Below, piece after piece: positions 50,601 to 60,299 of a stretch of 64,000 bases of DNA; the stretch's first letter is position 1; every line of letters starts with the position of its first letter. The translations under genes and the position numbers were made by a program. Below the pieces are notes generated by a model, which did no database searches, had not been told where the DNA came from, and saw only the letters and a program-made list of their open reading frames with translations. Source of the DNA: Symbiodinium natans (taxonomy: Eukaryota > Sar > Dinophyceae > Suessiales > Symbiodiniaceae); contig CAJNDS010000208.1 in the NCBI GenBank assembly GCA_905221605.1, positions 122,501 through 186,500 of the forward strand, in the 5' to 3' direction.

Positions 50601-51230
50601 CTATGGCCAGGCCATTTGAGGCCCAATCCTATAGCCTTAAACCTCTGTGCTCAGCATGTACCCCTTATAGTCTTATAGAGAGGCGCAGACCTTCTGGAGG
50701 ACCGTGGGTGAGCGTGCAGGTGAAAGAGACACAAGTAGAAAGCAGAGACAACCCCTCAGCCCTGCCCTGGGCGCGCGCACGCGCTCGTCAAGGAAGCTGC
50801 AGAGGTCGAGGTAGTCGATCGGCAAGCTACAGAATAAATGACTGCCGGACTGACTGCTTGCAGACTCCAAGAAGATGAGGACTGACAGGACCAACTGCTG
50901 AATGGACTAGACTGACTGACGCTTCTTGGACCGGGTAAAAAATGACTCGAAAATTCAATGACAGTCTTGAACCATAATCCGTATGCATCAGACCAAGATG
51001 AATTCAAGGCAGGCTTGGTGCAACAGTCGTTTTGCCACTTCGGCTGCTGAAGACTGTTTTGCTTTGGTGCAAACATCACCATTGTTTGAATCCTTCTTGT
51101 CCTGACCCCATTTCGATTTTTTGTTTTTGTCTGCGTGCGGGGAACTTCACTTAACCCATCTTTTCAAGCCATGGGTTTAACTCTTTTGCGCCAATGCCCA
51201 AAACAACCTGATATTACAACCCTGGTTTGG
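47700..51230. repeat. Imperfect palindrome of about 3.5 kb
   Basis: Two arms of about 1.75 kb meet at ATTCGAAT (centre about 49471). Outer matches: GGCTTGAAAAGGTGGGTTAA (47761) against TTAACCCATCTTTTCAAGCC (51151). Further inward: the GATGCGCAGCGCATG region near 48670 against 50330, and the GATCGGTGTCAGACGCCAGT block at 48961 against 50017-50042. The inner 250 bp per side is almost perfect; the outer arms differ by substitutions and indels, including G runs only on the left. Open frames in the arms (CSLPIDNLDLCSFLDERVRA; AFALVSKTICTKFETG) occur in mirror copies, so each is present twice in opposite directions. The arms end where telomere-type repeats begin on both sides. Confidence 0.85.
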
Positions 51231-51294
51231 GGTTTAGGGTTTAGCGCTGAGGGTTGCGGGTTGCGGGTCTGTGTTACGTAGGGCTAGGCTGTCT

Positions 51295-51489
51295 TCACGG
51301 TGTGGCAGCTTTTGTTTCGATTGCTGCCCTATGAAAAACTTCAAAGCAGTACGTACGAAGCTCTTCAGAAATCTTAGGAAAACACGACGTAAAGAAGCCC
51401 TTCGCATGCTTTCGCTTTGGCCACGAATCCATGTCCTGCTTCTGTGGGGGGCAGCCATTCACCGTGTTGAGGTGTGGGCAAACTAGCAA
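51295..51489 (-). CDS. C-terminal exon, unknown protein
   Basis: The minus strand reads HLNTVNGCPPQKQDMDSWPK then RKHAKGFFTSCFPKISEELR, YCFEVFHRAAIETKAATP and stops at TGA. An alternative minus frame exists. The start of the exon is unknown. Confidence 0.45.
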   Translation of the reverse strand: MLVCPHLNTVNGCPPQKQDMDSWPKRKHAKGFFTSCFPKISEELRTYCFEVFHRAAIETKAATP

Positions 51490-51754
51490 ATCTAGCCAAC
51501 TCCTTCGGTACCGGCAGGGCCCTGCGAGCCATCATCGCCAGGGCAGATACACGAAGAAGGTGCTGTCCTGCCTTTCTTCCCCTTAGGACGACGGAATTTG
51601 GGAATGGTTGGTTCCCATTCAGTTGGATTCAGAGGGAAATGGCTACTCGGCTTCATTCCCCAAGTAAGGGAGGGACTCTAGTCTGACCGACCTCCTCGAA
51701 GGCCATTTCCAAAAGCCTGTAGCAAAGTGGGAGAGTGCGCCAAGTCGGTGCAAA

Positions 51755-53258
51755 CTAGGACATCCTGTTCTGCTGAAATGTCAAGTCCATCTCACCGGTA
51801 CATGCTTGGCAAATGGCGGGTCCAGACTCAAGGCATTCCAGCTGCACTTCCGGAGATCCAACGTCGTTCATCCACATGCAAGAGAAGCCGGCCTCAGTCA
51901 TGAAGCTCCATACCGTGGAGCAGTTCGGAGCATTGAGGTATACCACGGGGGCCGAATCACAAACGGCTTCCAGCGTCACAAAGCGTATCTTCGACAACAT
52001 CGGGCCGGCCGACTGCACCACAGACAAGTCATAGCCCTGGGCATCGATCTTCAAGAAATGAACCTCCACTTTGAAGTAGACCCTGGAAAAAAACAAACAT
52101 AAATATATATATATATATATACTTTTTAGGTACTAGTAGCCTTAACAGGCACCCCAGAAACAAAAAGAATAACATTCAAGTACCGTACTCCAAAACCCAG
52201 GTACCTCGTTTGCGGACAGCCACGACTCGATCACGTGCCGTAGAGAAATGCAGGGAACCTGCCGCGTTTCTGCTCCGGTCGCGCATCTGTCCCTGAATCC
52301 CGGCCAGTGTTCTCGTTCACGCGGGAAGCCTTCATCTGCCTTGGTAGCCCAGTAACCATCTTACAATAAAAGGGCACCCTTTTTTTGGGGTTGGCTACTT
52401 TATAAGGGAACCCATAACCAAACAAAAAGAGGGTACCCTAAACCCTAAACCCTATAAACCCTATAAACCCTATAAACCCTATAAACCCTATAAACCCTAT
52501 AAACCCTATAAACCCTATAAACCCAATAAACCCTATAAACCCTATAAACCCTATAAACCCTATAAACCCTATAAACCCTATAACCCTATAAACCCTAAAC
52601 CCTAAACCCTAAACCCGAAACCCTAAACCCTAAACCCTAAAAAGGGTACCAACTGGGCTACCAAGCTGCAGTGCTGAGCACCGAGCTGCACTTGTCAAAG
52701 TCAGTCACCGTGAGGGAGGCTGTGGGCGCATCGCACCACACGGCGAAAGGAAACACCATGCCTCTCCTGGGATTTAGGGTTTAGGGTTTAGGGTTTGGGG
52801 TTTGGGGTTTAGGGTTTAGGGCTTAGGGTTTAGGGTTTGGGGTTTGGGGTTTGGGGTTTAGGGTTTAGGGCTCCTAGGATTTGCTGCAGCTCAAGAAACA
52901 GTCTTTCATAGTAGTGACACCACTTTTCAAGACGGGCGGGGGAGGGGAGGGGAGGGGAGCGGGGAGGGTTTAGGGTTGAGAGTTGAGGGTTTAGGGTTTA
53001 GGGTTTCGGGTTTAGGGGTTAGGGTTTAGGGTCTAGGGTTTAGGGTCTAGGGTCTAGGGTTCAGACTCAAGCGTTCAAGGCTTAGGGTTTTGGGTTTAGG
53101 GTTTACGGCTTAGGGCTTAGGGTTTAGGGTTTAGGGTTTAGGGCTACACCGAGCCCGGTCTCTTGTGCTGGAACCCCAGCGGCCGGCGCTCGGACAGCGG
53201 CTCGCCGTAGCGGCTCAGGAGCGTGGCATACTTGTCCAGCAGCGGCTCGAAGGATATC
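51755..53258 (-). CDS. FkbM-family methyltransferase, last four exons
   Basis: Exons 53163-53258, 52670-52766, 52205-52339 and 51755-52063 join in one frame (phases checked base by base). The product runs ISFEPLLDKYATLLSRYGEP ... GFQHK|RGMVFPFAVWCDAP ... LTVTDFDKCSSVLST|ADEGFP ... ISLRHVIESWLSANE|VHFLKIDAQGYDLSVVQSAG ... LTFQQNRMS, then TAG. The FEP-x-KYA, LPFAV-like, CSS, VxSLRxVxxW and LKIDxQGYDL series is the order seen in FkbM-type SAM-dependent O-methyltransferases. The N-terminal SAM-binding part lies upstream and is not identified; exon 53837-53901 may or may not belong. Introns differ in kind: GA-AG made of TTTAGGG (52767-53162), a family B element (GC-AG) and a short GT-AG intron (52064-52204) with AG|GT at both borders. 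Substrate unknown. Confidence 0.8.
52340..52665. mobile_element. Family B introner with 4-bp target duplication
   Basis: CTTGGTAGCCCAGTAACC and GGTACCAACTGGGCTACCAAG-type ends, flanked by CTGC on both sides (52336-52339, 52666-52669). On the coding strand ACT|GCAGCTTGG ... CCAAG|GCAGAT gives a GC-AG intron that keeps the FkbM frame. The interior (about 52437-52640) is a CCCTATAAA nonamer and CCCTAAA array. Confidence 0.85.
52767..53162 (-). other. Telomere-repeat intron of the FkbM gene
   Basis: A 396-bp intron dominated by TTTAGGG on the plus strand. Coding strand CACAA|GAGACC to CCCAG|GAGAGG: GAGA at both borders, GA donor. Protein continuity (HK|RG before MVFPFAV) fits the family. Confidence 0.7.
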
Positions 53259-53836
53259 CTGAGTTTAGGGTTTAGGGTTTAGGGTTTAGGGTTTCGGGTT
53301 TAGGGTTTAGGGTTTAGGGTTTAAGGGTTGAGGGTTTAGGGGTTCAGGCTTCAGGGTTTCGGGGCATGGCGTGCCCTTACGTGTAGTTCACGGTTTAGCG
53401 TTTAGGTTTAGGGTTTAGCGTTTAGGTTTAGGGTTTAGGGTTTAGGGTTTAGGGTTTAGGGTTTAGGGTTTAGGGTTTAGGGTTTCGGGTTTAGGGTTGC
53501 GGGTTTAAAGGAATTCAACTAAGATACGACAATCAAGGGGCTATCTCGCAAAAAGTTAACGGAGTAGCACCCTTACACTTGGGTAACTTAACATACAGCT
53601 CCTAGACCCAAGAGTAACCTAGGAATAAACCCTAATCCCTAAACCCTAAACCCTAAACCCTAAACCCTAAGCCCTTTTTGGCTTAAAGGGGCTTATACGG
53701 GAGCCGAAACCCTAGAACGAAGGGGAGTAAGGGCCGACTCTGGGTCCTGTTTAGGGTTTAGGGGTTTAGGGTGTAGGGTTTAGGGGTTCAGGGTTCAGGG
53801 TTCAGGGTTCAGGGTTTAGGGTTTAGGGTTTAGGGT

Positions 53837-53901
53837 TTAGGGTTTTCGCTGCGAGTGCGCTTCGACCCCCTCCATGAAGTGGTTGGGGGTCGTCGCATGA
53901 G
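53837..53901 (-). CDS. Exon HATTPNHFMEGVEAHSQRKP
   Basis: Acceptor TTGCAG|CT; 65 bp = 2 + 21 codons; stop AAA CCC TAA from the repeat. A GA donor (GTC|GAAGCG) would instead make it an internal exon of the FkbM gene downstream. Confidence 0.6.
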
Positions 53902-53949
53902 CTGCAATGCCCACCCTCCCACCCAAAATACAAACCTTGGACGGGTTTA

Positions 53950-54240
53950 GGGTTGTCTACCCCCCTGCCCCCCTATCAAGGGGGGATATATGGTTTGGTA
54001 GAGCAGAACCCCCCAAATGAGCAACCGTCAGCAGTCTCGACTCGTTTCCACTCAGCAGTTCTTCGAAACCTTTTCAAGGCTGGACGTTTAGCCCTTTCAG
54101 GATTGGCTGCAGCAAAAGCGGCAGGCTCGACTCGATTCCACTCCGTGGTCCCTGGAAGACTTTCAAGCCCTTTCAGGATTGGCGACGGCAAAAGCAGCAG
54201 GCTCGACTCGATTCCACTCCGTGGTCTTAGCAAACTGTCA
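53950..54240. repeat. Tandem 70-90 bp units before the satellite
   Basis: GGCTCGACTCGATTCCACTC plus CGTGGTC recurs at 54122 and 54199, with a diverged copy at 54030. Plus and minus frames through it are open but repetitive; not called as a gene. Confidence 0.7.
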
Positions 54241-54244
54241 AAGC

Positions 54245-55505
54245 ATGTTCAAACCCTTAATTTAAGCCTCCGGGCCTGTGTTTCTAAAGTCCCAAACCCT
54301 TTATTTAAGCCTCCGGGCCTTAATTTGAGGTTCCCCAACCCTTGATTTAAGCTTTAGGTTCTCAAGCCCTTAATTTAAGCATTCGGGCCTTAAACGTGGG
54401 TTCCCAAACCCTTAATTTAAGCTTCCGACCCTTCATTTAGGTTCCCAAACCCTTATTTTAAGCCTCCGGGCCTTAATTTTAAATTCCGGGCCTTAATTTT
54501 AAATTCCCAAACCCTTGATTTAAGCTTCCGGGCCTGAATTTTAAATTCCGGGCCTGAATTTGAAATTCCCAAACCCTTAATTTAAGCTTCCGGGCTTGAG
54601 TTTTGGGTTCCCAAACCCTTAATTTAAGCCTCCGGACCTTTATTTTAAGGTCCCAAACCCTTAATTTAAGCCTCCGGGCCCTAATTTTAGGTTCCCAAAC
54701 CCCTTATTTTAGGCCTCCAGGCCTAATTTTCTCAGGTTCCCAAACCTTTTATTTAAGCCTCCGGGCCTTAAACGTGGGTTCACAAAACCTGAATTTAAGC
54801 CTCCGACCCTTCATTTTAAGTTCCAAAACCCTTAATTCAAGCCTCCGGGCCTTAATTTTAGATTCCCAAACTCGTAATTTCACCCCCCGGGCTTTAATTC
54901 TAGGTTCCTAACCCTTAATCCAAAACCCTTAATTTAAGCTTCGGGCGGTAATTTTAGGTTCCCAAACCCTTAATTTAAGTCTCCGAGCTTAAATTGTAGG
55001 TTCCCAAATCCTTAATTTAGGCCTCCTGGCTTGAATTTTCGGTTCCCAAACCCTTAATTTAAGCCTCCGGGCCTTGAAGGTGGGGCCAAACCCTTAATTT
55101 AAGCCTCCGGGCCTTAATTTTAAGTTCCCAAGCCCGCAATTTAAGCCGCTGGGCCTTGATTCTAGGTTCCCAAATCCTTAATTTAAGCCTCCGGGCCTTA
55201 ATTTTAGGTTCCCAAACCCTTAATTTAAGCCTCCGGGCCTTAATTTTAAGTTCCCAAACCCTTAATTTAAGCCTCCGGGCCTTAATTTTAGGTTCCCAAA
55301 CCCTTAATTTACGCCTCCAAGCCTTAATTTTCGGTTCCCAAACCCTTAATTTAAGCCTTCGGGCCTTGAAGGTAGGGCTTAAAGGTGGGCTCCCAAACCC
55401 TGATCTGAAGCCCCCGGGCCTTAATTTTAGGTTCCCAAACCCTTAATTTAAGCCTCCGGGCCTTAATTTGAGGTTCCCAAACTCTTGGTTTAAGCTTCCG
55501 GGCCT
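54245..55505. repeat. Satellite of 40-45 bp units
   Basis: About 28-30 units of TTCCCAAACCCTTAATTTAA plus GCCTCCGGGCCTTAATTTTAGG with point changes. Unit ends share AACCC with the telomere motif. The plus-strand frame (LNLSLRALILGSQT repeat) is a by-product. Confidence 0.95.
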
Positions 55506-55559
55506 TAGGAGGTTTTCAAGCCTGCCCGGTCGTTTGCACGAAGGTTTAGGGCTATCTTG

Positions 55560-55705
55560 ATATAGGCTGACAGAAGCGGCCTATTCGAGCGCCGCGTGGA
55601 CCTGAGGTCCAGGACCCTACGGCTCGCCTTTCGGCCTTCGCCTACGGGTCCGCAGGCCCCTGCCGGTGGCCTGCTAACGACCGGCCCCTATCGCTGGAAA
55701 GGGGG
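55560..55705. other. GC-rich hairpin-forming segment
   Basis: GACCGGCCCC and GGGGCCGGTC pair around a 13-14 base loop (about 55678-55713); GACCTGAGGTCC is a second palindrome. No gene seen. Confidence 0.6.
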
Positions 55706-55801
55706 CCGGTCTTCAGTTTAGGGTTTAGGGTTTAGGGTTTAGGGTTTAGGGTTTAGGGTTTAGGGTTTAGGGTTTAGGGTTTAGGGTTTAGGGTTTAGGG
55801 T

Positions 55802-55915
55802 TTAGGGGAGCCCCAGTGGCAGAAACGCGTCTTCGCCGAATTCCTCCGGACTCAAGTTGGCCTTCGCATGTGCACCGACCTCAATCACGAACTTTCGGGG
55901 CCGCTCCGTACCATC
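55802..55915 (-). CDS. C-terminal exon, unknown protein
   Basis: The minus strand reads DGTERPRKFVIEVGAHAKAN then LSPEEFGEDAFLPLGLP and stops CTC CCC TAA in the TTTAGGG array. 38 codons; joined to the exon at 56044-56141 as RNFVK|DGTERPRK. Confidence 0.85.
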   Translation of the reverse strand, partial: DGTERPRKFVIEVGAHAKANLSPEEFGEDAFLPLGLP

Positions 55916-56043
55916 CTTCACAAAGTTGCGCCCAAAGGAGGTGTAGGGTTTGGGGTTTGGGGTTTGGGGTTTGGGGTTTGGGGTTTGGGGATTAGGGTTT
56001 AGGGTTTAGGGTTTAGGGTTTAGGGCTTGGGGCTCGAACTCTC
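55916..56043 (-). other. TTTGGGG/TTTAGGG intron between 18-bp exon duplicates
   Basis: A 128-bp intron. Coding strand GCGCAACTTTGTGAAG|GAGAGTT ... GCGCAACTTTGTGAAG|GATGG. The full exon end is repeated at the intron end, and AAG|GA marks both cuts (GA-AG). The best case of an array inserted with target duplication. Confidence 0.85.
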
Positions 56044-56141
56044 CTTCACAAAGTTGCGCTGGAAGGGCAGCGAGGCGACCTGGACCTCGGCGTAGATGCC
56101 CTGCTCGTCCTCTCGCCAGCCGGCCCAAGCGCCGCTGGGCA
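56044..56141 (-). CDS. Coding exon, unknown protein
   Basis: The minus strand reads PSGAWAGWREDEQGIYAEVQ then VASLPFQRNFVK. Acceptor TCCCAG|TG; 98 bp = 2 + 32 codons. Beta-rich; family not recognised. Confidence 0.8.
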
Positions 56142-56279
56142 CTGGGAAGAAGTTCCTCGGGTTTAGGGTTTAGGGTTTAGGGTTTAGGGTTTAGGGTTTA
56201 GGGTTTGGGGTTTGGGGTTTGGGGTTTGGGGTTTGGGGTTTGGGGTTTGGGGTTTGAGGTTTGGGGTTTGGAGTTTAGG

Positions 56280-56690
56280 GATATTTCACTATACTGAGCT
56301 TGGAACCCCAGCCAAAATTTGACTTTAGCTGTTTCTTAGGAATTCTAGTGATTCTAGTACCAAAAATTGAAAAAAAGTGTTTCCAAGTATCTCTAAGGTT
56401 CAAGCACGTGGCGGCCACGTGCAGCTTCTTCAGCGCAGCCGACATATCGTGTGCGTGTGTACATGTAGCTTGAAGTGTATGTATATATCCATATACATGT
56501 CGCATGCGGAAAAGCATAAGACATACATATAACATAAGTATACATATGCATGACATGTACATTTACATATGCATGTACGTATACATATGCACCGTGCCGT
56601 TTCTGTATGTTTACTACAAAGTGGGCTGTTTGCTTCCTTGTCTTTGAGGCTTAGTAAACGGCACCGTCGACCTCTGAGGCAGGCTTACAT
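56280..56690. other. AT-richer spacer
   Basis: ATATGCATG and CATATA motifs (56455-56590). No coding exon; the 95-codon minus frame is low-complexity. Confidence 0.6.
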
Positions 56691-56694
56691 GCCC

Positions 56695-57285
56695 TAAACC
56701 CTAAACCCTAAACCCTAAACCCTAAACCCTAAACCCCAAACCCTAAACCCTAAACCCTAAACCATAACAGGTCAGGGTTGCAGTCTTAGGGTAGTTACAT
56801 GGTCTCTCAGTATGGGCCGTATGGGCCCTTAAAAGCGTACCCCTTATATACCCCTACATAGCCTATACCAAATACATGAAGGGCTCCGACATCAGAACCC
56901 TTTAAAGGAGGTAAGGGACAATCAGAAGGGCCCATGAAATCACCCCTAAACCCTAAACTCTAAACCCTAAACCCTAAACTCTAAATTCCCTAAACCCTAA
57001 ACCCTAAACCCTAAACCCTAGACCCTAAACCCTAAACCCTAAACCCTAAACCCTAAACCCCACACCATAAACCCTAAACCCTAAACCCCACACCCTAAAC
57101 CCTAAACCCTGAACCCTGAACCCTAAACCCTAAACCCTGAACCCTAAACCTGAACCCTAAACCCTGAACCCTGAACCCTCAACCCCACACCCTAAACCCT
57201 AAACCCTAAACGCTGAACCCTAAACCCTGAACCCTGAACCCTGAACCCTAAACCCTGACCCCTGAACCCTGAACCCTAAACCCTG
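56695..57285. repeat. CCCTAAA / CCCTGAA arrays
   Basis: Two blocks (56695-56765 and 56945-57285) split by a family D-like spacer (56810-56940). The second mixes CCCTAAA, CCCTGAA and CCCCACA. Confidence 0.9.
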
Positions 57286-57289
57286 AGCC

Positions 57290-57370
57290 CTAAGCCTGGC
57301 CTGGGGGTGCTGGAGGGGCACGGGGAAGGTCCTGTGAGAGCATGAACGCCAACCTGGCCGTGGAGGCGGG
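57290..57370 (-). CDS. C-terminal exon, unknown protein
   Basis: The minus strand reads PASTARLAFMLSQDLPRAPP then APPGQA and stops at TAG; acceptor CAAAG|CCC; 27 codons. Confidence 0.6.
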   Translation of the reverse strand, partial: PASTARLAFMLSQDLPRAPPAPPGQA

Positions 57371-57374
57371 CTTT

Positions 57375-57655
57375 GGGGTAGGGGTTTAGGGGTTTAGGGG
57401 TTTAGGGGTTTAGGGGTTTAGGGGTTTAGGGGTTTAGGGGTTTAGGGGTTTAGGGGTTTAGGGGTTTAGGGGTTTAGGGGTTTAGGGGTTTAGGTGTTTA
57501 GGTGTTTAGGGGTTTAGGGGTTTAGGGGTTTAGGGGTTTAGGGGTTTAGGGGTTTAGGGGTTTAGGTGTTTAGGGGTTTAGGGGTTTAGGGGTTTAGGGG
57601 TTTAGGGGTTTAGGGGTTTAGGGGTTTAGGGGTTTAGGGGCTTAGGGGTTTAGGG
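57375..57655. repeat. TTTAGGGG octamer array
   Basis: About 34 near-perfect TTTAGGGG units, with a few TTTAGGTG. The same unit in reverse forms the array at 32118-32335. Confidence 0.95.
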
Positions 57656-57770
57656 CTTTAGGGCTTCCATAGGTTTCTTGGAGGCCTTCGGGGTTCGGGC
57701 CATGCTGGAGCTCCGGAGGCTTTGGGTTGAGATGGAGTCGTGGGTGTTTTGTAGACGGAAGAGGGTACTT
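57656..57770 (-). CDS. Possible exon, Pro-rich
   Basis: The minus strand reads YPLPSTKHPRLHLNPKPPEL then QHGPNPEGLQETYGSP. No clear splice sites. Confidence 0.4.
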
Positions 57771-57822
57771 AGGGTTTAGGGTTTAGGGTTTAGGGCTTAG
57801 GGTTTAGGGTTTAAAGTTTAGG

Positions 57823-57953
57823 GTCATGGTACTTATTGACCAGTTATAACTGCACTTATCACCCACTCATAAGCCCCTGAAGTGCCCTAACCTGGTTAAA
57901 AGTACAGTTCTGAGTACAGTTATCATTGGCTAATAAGTACCATGAACCTCCAG
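57823..57953. mobile_element. Introner-like palindrome, family A copy 12
   Basis: Right end GTACCATGAACCTCCAG; the left end starts at CATGGTACTTATTGACC, its CTTGGAGGTT part replaced by TTTAGGG. The palindromic interior is otherwise intact. Confidence 0.7.
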
Positions 57954-58069
57954 GTAGCCAAGTAGAGGGTAGAGGGTAAAGGGCATGAGGGTATGAGGGT
58001 ATGAGGGTATGAGGGTAGAGGGTAGAAGGCTTAGGGTTTAGGGTTGAGGGCGTTCGCTGGTTTTCGACT

Positions 58070-60142
58070 TCAGAACTCGCCACCCTGCTTTAGAGCAGAC
58101 ACGTGCACAACAACGCGCAAATCACTCATAGCAAAGCACACAAGTCCACTCAGCAGGACCAAAGATTTCAAGTTCTGGTCGAAATCATCTCCGAAGCTCA
58201 AGGACTGCAAGCTGCCAGGCAAGGCTACATTCTCCAAGCTCTGGTTGAACGAAAACCCGAATCTTAAGGCCTGCAAGCTGGCAGGCAAGGCCGCATTCTC
58301 CAAGCTCTGGTCGAAATCATCTCCGAAGCTCAAGGACTGCAAGCTGCCAGGCAAGGCCACGTTCTCCAAGCTCTGGTTGAACCGACATCCGAAGCTCAAG
58401 GACTGCAAGCTGTCAGGCAATGCCACATTCTCCAAGCTCTGGTTGAAAGAACGTCCGAAACTTAAGGACTGCAGGCTGCCAGGAAAGGCGACATTCTCCA
58501 AGCTCTGGTTGAAAGAAAATCCGAAGCTCAAGGACTGCAAGCTGGCAGGCAAGGCCACATTCTCCAAGGTCTGGTTGAACCAGAATCCGAAACTTAAGCA
58601 CTGCAAGCTGCCAGGCAAGGCCACATTCTCCAAGCTCTGATTGAAATCGCCTTTGAAGATCAAGGACTGCAAGCTTCCAGGCAAGGCCACATTCTCCAAG
58701 CTCTGGTTGAAGCAACGCCCGAAGCTCAAGGACTGCAAGCTGCCAGGCAAAGTCACATTCCACAAGCTCTGGTTGAAAGCATCGCCGAAGCTTAGGGACT
58801 GCAAGCTGCCAGGCAAGGCAATATTCCTCAAGCTCTCGTTGAAGCGATGGCCCAAGGTCACGGACCGCAAGCTGCCTGGCAAGGCCGCATTCCAAAAGAT
58901 CTGGTGGAAGCGCTGTCCAAAGCTCAGGGACTGCAAGTTGCCAGGCAAAGTGACATTCTCCAAGCTCTGGTTGAATGAATCTCCGAAGCTCAAGGACTGC
59001 AAGCTGTCAGGCAAGGCCACATTCTCCAAGCTCTGGTTGAAAGACTCTCCGAAGCTCAAGGACTGCAAGTTGCCAGGCAAGGCCATGTTCTCCAAGCTCC
59101 GGTCGAACGAAAATCCGAAACTTAAGGACTGCAAGCTGGCAGGCAAGGCCACATTCTCCAAGCTCTGATTGAAATCGCCTCCGAAGCTCAAGGACTGCAA
59201 GCTGCCAGGCAAGGCCACATTCTCCAAGCTCTGGTTGAAATCATCTCCGAAGCTCAAGGACTGCAAGCTGCCAGGCAAGGCCACATTCTCCAAGCTCTGG
59301 TTGAAACGATCCCCGAAGCTCAAGGACTGCAAGCTGGCAGGCAAGACCACATTCTGCAAGCTCTGGTCGAAAGAACGTCCGAAACTTAAGGACTGCAGGC
59401 TGCCAGGAACGACCACATTCTCCAAGCTCTGGTTGAAAGAAAATCCGAAGCTCAAGGACTGCAAGCTGGCAGGCAAGGCCACATTCTCCAAGCTCCGGTT
59501 GAAGCGGTCTCCGAAGCTCAAGGACTGCAAGCTGGCAGGCAGGGCCACCTTCTCCAAGCTCTGGTTGAAGCGATACCTGAAGCTCAACGACAGCAACCCC
59601 ATGGGCAGTTCAACATTCTCGAGACTGCTCTCACGGCGAAATTCCAACGAAGAGATTGCATCCTTTGCATGTGTGTCCATCACGCTCAGGGGTTGGCCGT
59701 CACTGGCTCGCAGAAACGCAGCTGCTGCATGCCCTGCACCCACCTAGGTTCCCCTTAACCCCTCTGATAAAAATTCCGAAGGAGGATCCGCGCACCCAAC
59801 AATGAGGGAAAACATACTCATGTCAAGAGCAACCTGTTGAACCACATACGTGATGACATCGCCCTGAACTTGCTCCAACAGCGGCTTGGAATCGTCCAGG
59901 GTATGGCCGCCAGCCAGCAGGACAAGCATGCCACCCAGCCGCAAGCCGATCCTTCCCGCGACGCTCTTGCGCAAGTCTTCCACGGTCATGTTGTCTTCAA
60001 GAGGAAGCTGCACTTCGGAACCATCCAGACCACGGACCGTCAACTGTCGGCAGGAAGTAAGGCCATCAAACTCGTCAAGGCGGCGACGGACCTGCCGTTC
60101 TTCTTGAGACAGCCCACCAAGCATGTCCCTGAGGACGGCCAT
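58070..60142 (-). CDS. Ubiquitin-like + FNIP-repeat protein, copy 2
   Basis: Exons 59834-60142 and 58070-59743, about 660 residues. ATG 60142 (MAVLRDMLGGLSQEERQVRR) is chosen over the upstream ATG at 60229 because the leader just before it aligns with copy 1 (TTCGTCCACAAGGTCA). Ubl domain QLTVRGLDGSEVQLPLEDN to GDVITYVVQQ, then VGAGHAAAAFLRASDGQPLS and about 23 FNIP-type 23-residue repeats. Units near the middle are more diverged (RFHQIFWNAALPG; RFNESLRNIALPG). The tail (MSDLRVVVHVSALKQGGEF) matches copy 1 (SADLRVAVYVSGRETGCEF). Function as for copy 1: protein-binding solenoid, inference only. Confidence 0.85.
59744..59833 (-). other. 90-bp intron of FNIP gene copy 2
   Basis: Coding strand CAACAG|GTTGCT to ACCTAG|GTGGGT, same position and phase as in copy 1; the intron body is diverged but alignable near its 3' end. 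Confidence 0.85.
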
Positions 60143-60299
60143 GGGGGCCTTGTGCCTTGACCTTGTGGACGAACGAGCCGATAACTTAACGGGGCTTTGG
60201 TAGCATAGGGCATGGGTATTTGATCCCAATGATGACCTAGCATTGTCCGTTGTCCCACAGGAGTTCTGAACGTTTCATGCAAACAGCGGCGCAGGGTTG

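Noticed and set aside
54603-55446. Repeat proteins LNLSLRALILGSQT on the plus strand
   Set aside because: Direct translation of the 42-bp satellite, whose unit length happens to be divisible by three.
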